This document shows, piece after piece, positions 40,569 to 44,149 of a stretch of DNA of 44,149 bases. Position 1 is the first letter of the stretch; each line of letters opens with the position of its first letter. The translations under genes were made by a program, and so were the position numbers. The DNA is taken from positions 1 to 44,149 of the forward strand of contig QKCC01000197.1 in assembly GCA_003245835.1 (NCBI GenBank), given 5' to 3'. The stretch comes from Spirochaetales bacterium (lineage in GTDB: Bacteria > Spirochaetota > Spirochaetia > UBA9216). Under the pieces are notes generated by a model that was not told the origin of the DNA, made no database searches, and saw nothing but the letters and a program-made list of their open reading frames with translations.

Positions 40569-42212
40569 CTATTCTCCCAGGAACAGCTTAATGTCTTCTT
40601 CGGCCTCTCCGATGCCGGCTATACCGAAATTGTCAACGAGTACCTTTGCAACGTTAGGACTCAGGAACGCCGGCAGTGTAGGTCCAAGGTGTATATTCTT
40701 CACCCCGAGGTAGAGCAGCGCGAGCAGGACAATTACCGCTTTCTGTTCATACCATGCAATATTATATGAAATCGGCAGTTCGTTAATATCATTCAGCTCA
40801 AATACCTCTTTAAGTTTCATTGCAATTACCGCAAGCGAATATGAATCATTACATTGGCCTGCATCCAGGACACGCGGTATTCCGCCGATGTCGCCGAGAG
40901 GCAGCTTGTTGTACCTGTATTTTGCACAGCCGGCGGTCAGTATTACGGTATCTTTCGGGAGCTTTTCAGCGAAATCGGTGTAATAGTCGCGGCCTTTCAT
41001 TCTGCCGTCGCAGCCTGCCATGACAAAGAACCTTTTGATTGCCCCGGACTTTACAGCATCGACAACCTTGTCGGCAAGTTCCAGCACCTGAGCGTGCGCA
41101 AATCCTCCGATAATGTGACCGCTTTCAATTTCGACCGGCGGTTCGCAATTTTTTGCCATCGCTATAATCCGGCTGAAATCCTTTCTGCCGGGTTCACCTT
41201 CAATGTGTTTGACGCCCTCAAAACCGGCGGCACCAGTTGTAAACACCCGGTCGCTGTAGCTGTCCTTAGGCGGAGTTATACAGTTTGTTGTGAACAGTAT
41301 AGGACCGTTGAAGGTTTCAAATTCGGTATTCTGCTTCCACCACGCATTACCGTAGTTTCCGACAAAATGCGGGTACTTCTTGAATGCCGGATAATAATTT
41401 GCCGGAAGCATTTCGCTGTGTGTATATACATCCACCCCGGTGTCTTCAGTCTGCTTCAGAAGCTGTTCCATATCCTTCAGATCATGACCGCTGATAAGAA
41501 TCCCGGGTCTGTCGCCGACTCCGATGTTGACCTTCGTGATCTCGGGGTTGCCGTATGTTTCGGTGTTGGCTTTATCGAGCAGTGCCATCACATCTACACC
41601 ATGTTTTCCGCAATCAAGAACCAATGCGGTCAGTTCTGCTGCTGTAAGGCTGTCGTCAACCGTTGCTGCGAGTCCCTTGTACAGGAAGCTGAAAATTTCC
41701 GGGTTCTCATATTCAAGGTTCGCCGCATGTTCAGCATATGCAGCCATTCCTTTTAGCCCGTAGACCAGCAGTTCCCTGAGCGATCGCACGTCTTCATCTT
41801 CCGTCGCAAGAATTCCGACTGATGAAGCTTTGAGTTCGTATTCTGCCTCATTCGAAGCAGTCCAGACAGCACAGTCGGGAAGATTTTCCGGGAAAACGGC
41901 GCCCGCCGAAAGCGCAGCCTGTTTAACCTTCTCCCGAAGTTTAAGTCCTGCAGTGATCTGCTCTACAAAAACCTTAGTATTGAAGTTTGCATTTGTTATA
42001 GTCCTGAAAAGACCTTCGTAAACAAAACGGTCGACACCGGCGGGTTTCACTCCGGCTTTTTCTGATTCCATTGCGAAGTATGAAACCCCTTTTAATACAA
42101 AAACAAGAAGATCCTGCATCCGGGCTGTATCATCCTTTTTTCCGCAGACACCTACCTTCGTACAGCCGGTACCCTTTGCAGCTTCCTGACACTGAAAACA
42201 AAACATTGACAT
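40569..42212 (-). CDS. hcp: Hybrid-cluster protein (hydroxylamine/nitric oxide reductase)
   Basis: 547 residues, full length. The N-terminal cluster Cys are C5, C8, C17 and C23 (C-x2-C-x8-C-x5-C), the short spacing seen in strict anaerobes. Hybrid-cluster ligands appear in [46 protein letters not shown] and [16 protein letters not shown]. Hcp handles nitrosative stress and reduces NO or hydroxylamine. Expression is probably controlled by the Crp/Fnr-type operator upstream. AAGGAG precedes the ATG. No NADH reductase partner is adjacent; the ferredoxin at 3 kb could serve. Confidence 0.96.
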   Translation of the reverse strand: MSMFCFQCQEAAKGTGCTKVGVCGKKDDTARMQDLLVFVLKGVSYFAMESEKAGVKPAGVDRFVYEGLFRTITNANFNTKVFVEQITAGLKLREKVKQAALSAGAVFPENLPDCAVWTASNEAEYELKASSVGILATEDEDVRSLRELLVYGLKGMAAYAEHAANLEYENPEIFSFLYKGLAATVDDSLTAAELTALVLDCGKHGVDVMALLDKANTETYGNPEITKVNIGVGDRPGILISGHDLKDMEQLLKQTEDTGVDVYTHSEMLPANYYPAFKKYPHFVGNYGNAWWKQNTEFETFNGPILFTTNCITPPKDSYSDRVFTTGAAGFEGVKHIEGEPGRKDFSRIIAMAKNCEPPVEIESGHIIGGFAHAQVLELADKVVDAVKSGAIKRFFVMAGCDGRMKGRDYYTDFAEKLPKDTVILTAGCAKYRYNKLPLGDIGGIPRVLDAGQCNDSYSLAVIAMKLKEVFELNDINELPISYNIAWYEQKAVIVLLALLYLGVKNIHLGPTLPAFLSPNVAKVLVDNFGIAGIGEAEEDIKLFLGE

Positions 42213-42266
42213 TGAAATTCTCCTTCTTAGGCCGCGTCAACGGCGCTTTTTTTAATAGGTAGGCAT

Positions 42267-42308
42267 ATATTAAGTTCAGCATGGAAAAAAAACGGTAACA
42301 ATTGTTAC
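42267..42308 (-). promoter_or_regulatory. hcp promoter with Crp/Fnr-type operator
   Basis: The perfect palindrome GTAACAATTGTTAC (42295-42308) lies upstream of TAATAT (minus strand 42272-42267). If TAATAT is the -10 box, transcription starts near 42260 and the palindrome centre is at -41.5, the classical activator position of Crp/Fnr proteins. No good -35 box exists, as expected for an activated promoter. proS is divergent. Confidence 0.7.
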
Positions 42309-42454
42309 AGAACTCGAAATTATTTTCTTTAACGGCATTTTTTTCCGGATCTTCTATAAGTTGAAATAATTCAGAAAATATGCGAATATCACGCGTAGTT
42401 AATTCAGCTTACAAAGCATATAAAAAGACAGGCTTTAGTTTTCAAGGAGACAAC

Positions 42455-44149
42455 ATGAGATTTTCCCGTATTTTCGGACATACATTGAAGGAAGCGCCCT
42501 CGGACGCGCAGGCCGTATCTCACCAGTACCTTATTCGCGGCGGTTATATACACCAGGTAGCCGCGGGACTTTTTTCATATCTGCCTCTCGCGCAAAGAGT
42601 TCTTAAAAAGATTGAAGCAATACTCCATGACGAGATGGCTAGAATTGGCGGTCAGGAGGTTATGATGCCGGTTGTTCTTCCTGCGGATATGTGGCAGGAA
42701 TCAGGCAGGTGGTACCAGATCGGCTCCGAGATGACCAGGCTGAAAGACAGGAAAGATCATGACATGGTTCTTGCCATGACGCATGAGGAAGCCCTCTGCG
42801 ATCTTGCCAGGAAATATGTACGTTCCTATAAGGAACTTCCCCAGCTTGTCTACCACATACAGACAAAGTGGCGCGATGACCCCAGACCGCGGGCGGGACT
42901 TATCAGGGTCCGTGAATTCAAGATGAAGGACTCCTACAGTCTCGACACCAGCTGGGAGGGCCTCGATAAACAGTACCGGGCCCATTACCAGAGCTATTTC
43001 AATATATTCAGCCGCTGCGGGCTCGATGTCCTTGCTGTTAAATCCGACACGGGAATGATGGGCGGAAAAATTGCCCACGAGTTCATGTACCTGACGCCGA
43101 TCGGGGAAGATACGATCATCTACTGCGACAGCTGCGGTTATAATTCCAACAGGCAGGTTGCGGAATTCAAAAAGCCGGAACCGGTAAAAGAAGCGCCTGC
43201 CGCAGCGGAAAAGGTAGAAACTCCGAACTGTAAAACTATAGCAGAATTGGCAGAATTCCTGAGCATTCCCGAGAGCAAAACTGCAAAGGCTGTATTCATG
43301 GTCGCAACAATTCAGGAAGACAATGAAACAGAGGTAGAGAAATTCATACTTGCAATTCTGCGCGGCGATATGGACCTGAATGAAACGAAGCTTGCCAATG
43401 CAGTTAAAGCGAAGGACCTGAGGCCTGCACACGAAGAGGAAATCAGGGCTGTCGGTGCTGTTCCGGGCTACGGCTCACCTGTCGGTGTAAAGGGTGCTTT
43501 CGTTGTTGTTGACGATCTTGCCGCAGCATCATCCAATCTTGCAGGCGGCGCCAATGAAGATGGTTTTCATCTGCTGAACCTGAACTGCGGAAGAGACTAT
43601 AACGCAGATATGATAATCGATATAGCCGCTGCTGAAGCCGGTCACAGCTGTATTAACTGCGGGGGTGAGCTTAAGGCCGAGAAGGCTGTTGAGGTCGGTA
43701 ATATATTCAAGCTCGGTACGCGTTACAGCGAATCGATGAACGTAACCTACCAGGATGAAAACGGTAAAATGCAGCCGGTAATTATGGGCTCGTACGGTAT
43801 TGGAGTGGGCCGCCTCCTGTCCTGTGTCGTTGAGCAGCACCACGATGATTACGGAATTATCTGGCCTGTCACAATCGCACCTTTTCAGGCTCATATTGTA
43901 CTGCTTCACGACAAGAAGGGCACTGAGGCCCTGGAGACTGCTGAGGCCCTGTATACAGAGCTTCAGGACGCCGGCATTGAAGTTCTTTTCGATGACCGGA
44001 ACGAAAGTCCCGGCGTAAAATTCAATGATGCTGATCTTATAGGGATCCCGGTCAGACTTACCGTCGGCCGCCGCGCGCTTGATCAGGGCGGAATCGAATT
44101 CCGGATCAGGGGAGAGAACGATTCCGAGATCGTACCGGTCGGACAGGTC
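42455..44149 (+). CDS. proS: Prolyl-tRNA synthetase, 3' end beyond the window
   Basis: The first 565 codons; the frame is still open at the window edge. Class II synthetase charging tRNA-Pro. Motif 2 region is DDPRPRAGLIRVREFKMKDS, and motif 3 is MGSYGIGVGRLLSCVVEQHH. Between them lies the editing insertion (CKTIAELAEFLSIPESKTAKA, then GSPVGVKGAF-like region and SNLAGGANEDGFHL), so this is the bacterial ProRS form. The anticodon-binding domain begins at APFQAHIVLLHD. AAGGAGA lies before the ATG. It is divergent from hcp and probably constitutive. Confidence 0.97.
   Translation, partial: MRFSRIFGHTLKEAPSDAQAVSHQYLIRGGYIHQVAAGLFSYLPLAQRVLKKIEAILHDEMARIGGQEVMMPVVLPADMWQESGRWYQIGSEMTRLKDRKDHDMVLAMTHEEALCDLARKYVRSYKELPQLVYHIQTKWRDDPRPRAGLIRVREFKMKDSYSLDTSWEGLDKQYRAHYQSYFNIFSRCGLDVLAVKSDTGMMGGKIAHEFMYLTPIGEDTIIYCDSCGYNSNRQVAEFKKPEPVKEAPAAAEKVETPNCKTIAELAEFLSIPESKTAKAVFMVATIQEDNETEVEKFILAILRGDMDLNETKLANAVKAKDLRPAHEEEIRAVGAVPGYGSPVGVKGAFVVVDDLAAASSNLAGGANEDGFHLLNLNCGRDYNADMIIDIAAAEAGHSCINCGGELKAEKAVEVGNIFKLGTRYSESMNVTYQDENGKMQPVIMGSYGIGVGRLLSCVVEQHHDDYGIIWPVTIAPFQAHIVLLHDKKGTEALETAEALYTELQDAGIEVLFDDRNESPGVKFNDADLIGIPVRLTVGRRALDQGGIEFRIRGENDSEIVPVGQV

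Noticed and set aside
40854-41756. Plus-strand open frame of 300 codons inside hcp
   Set aside because: Antisense to hcp, which has full motif support; no start signal, low-quality composition.

Overview
The window looks like chromosomal DNA from an anaerobic or microaerophilic Gram-negative bacterium, most likely a free-living spirochaete of the Spirochaetales. This assignment is inferred. It rests on the 'AFAGG' type signal-peptide junctions of the large solute-binding proteins, a 2[4Fe-4S] ferredoxin, indolepyruvate:ferredoxin oxidoreductase, a hybrid-cluster protein with the anaerobe-type Cys spacing, and an HD-GYP signalling protein. No rRNA, tRNA, phage, defence system or CRISPR array was seen.

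Layout. 1-3.3 kb: the end of a CsgG/FlgO-like gene, murD with an unknown gene, a 29-residue ribosome-associated protein and a ferredoxin. 3.4-4.6 kb: an M24 'pita-bread' hydrolase broken by a one-base frameshift. 4.7-13.2 kb: a mirror-image locus with two paralogous pairs of family-5 solute-binding protein plus YtcJ-type amidohydrolase around a FadR-type GntR regulator, and no ABC permease or ATPase. 13.4-18.7 kb: a SlyD-like isomerase, a 60-residue protein behind a sigma-54-like promoter, and a polar amino-acid ABC operon (permease-ATPase-binding protein-permease) followed by mtfA. 18.9-26.1 kb: pyruvate kinase, then a galactitol-type PTS operon encoding the whole phosphorelay (IIC, IIA, EI, IIB, HPr) with a DeoR regulator, an MTH938-like protein and a one-helix membrane protein. 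26.2-29.6 kb: a Gfo/Idh/MocA oxidoreductase, an esterase, and an orphan histidine kinase with a periplasmic binding-protein-like sensor. 29.8-36.2 kb: an isopropylmalate/isocitrate-type dehydrogenase, a hydantoinase/dihydropyrimidinase, iorA-iorB and a saccharopine-dehydrogenase-like enzyme, suggesting amino-acid and pyrimidine or hydantoin breakdown. 36.3-42.2 kb: an HD-GYP protein, a Crp/Fnr regulator of HcpR type, three small metabolic or unknown genes, and hcp with a well-placed Crp/Fnr-type operator. 42.5 kb to the end: proS, cut by the window edge.

Most striking signals: (i) several genes have a good -10 hexamer only 6-11 bases before the start codon and no ribosome-binding site, so their mRNAs should be leaderless or nearly so; (ii) a palindromic, miniature-element-like repeat lies at 6.7-6.9 kb, with a compact 43-bp version at 40.5 kb; (iii) the twin binding-protein/amidohydrolase locus has its own sigma-54-like promoter and palindromes; (iv) the self-contained PTS operon carries two accessory proteins of unknown role.
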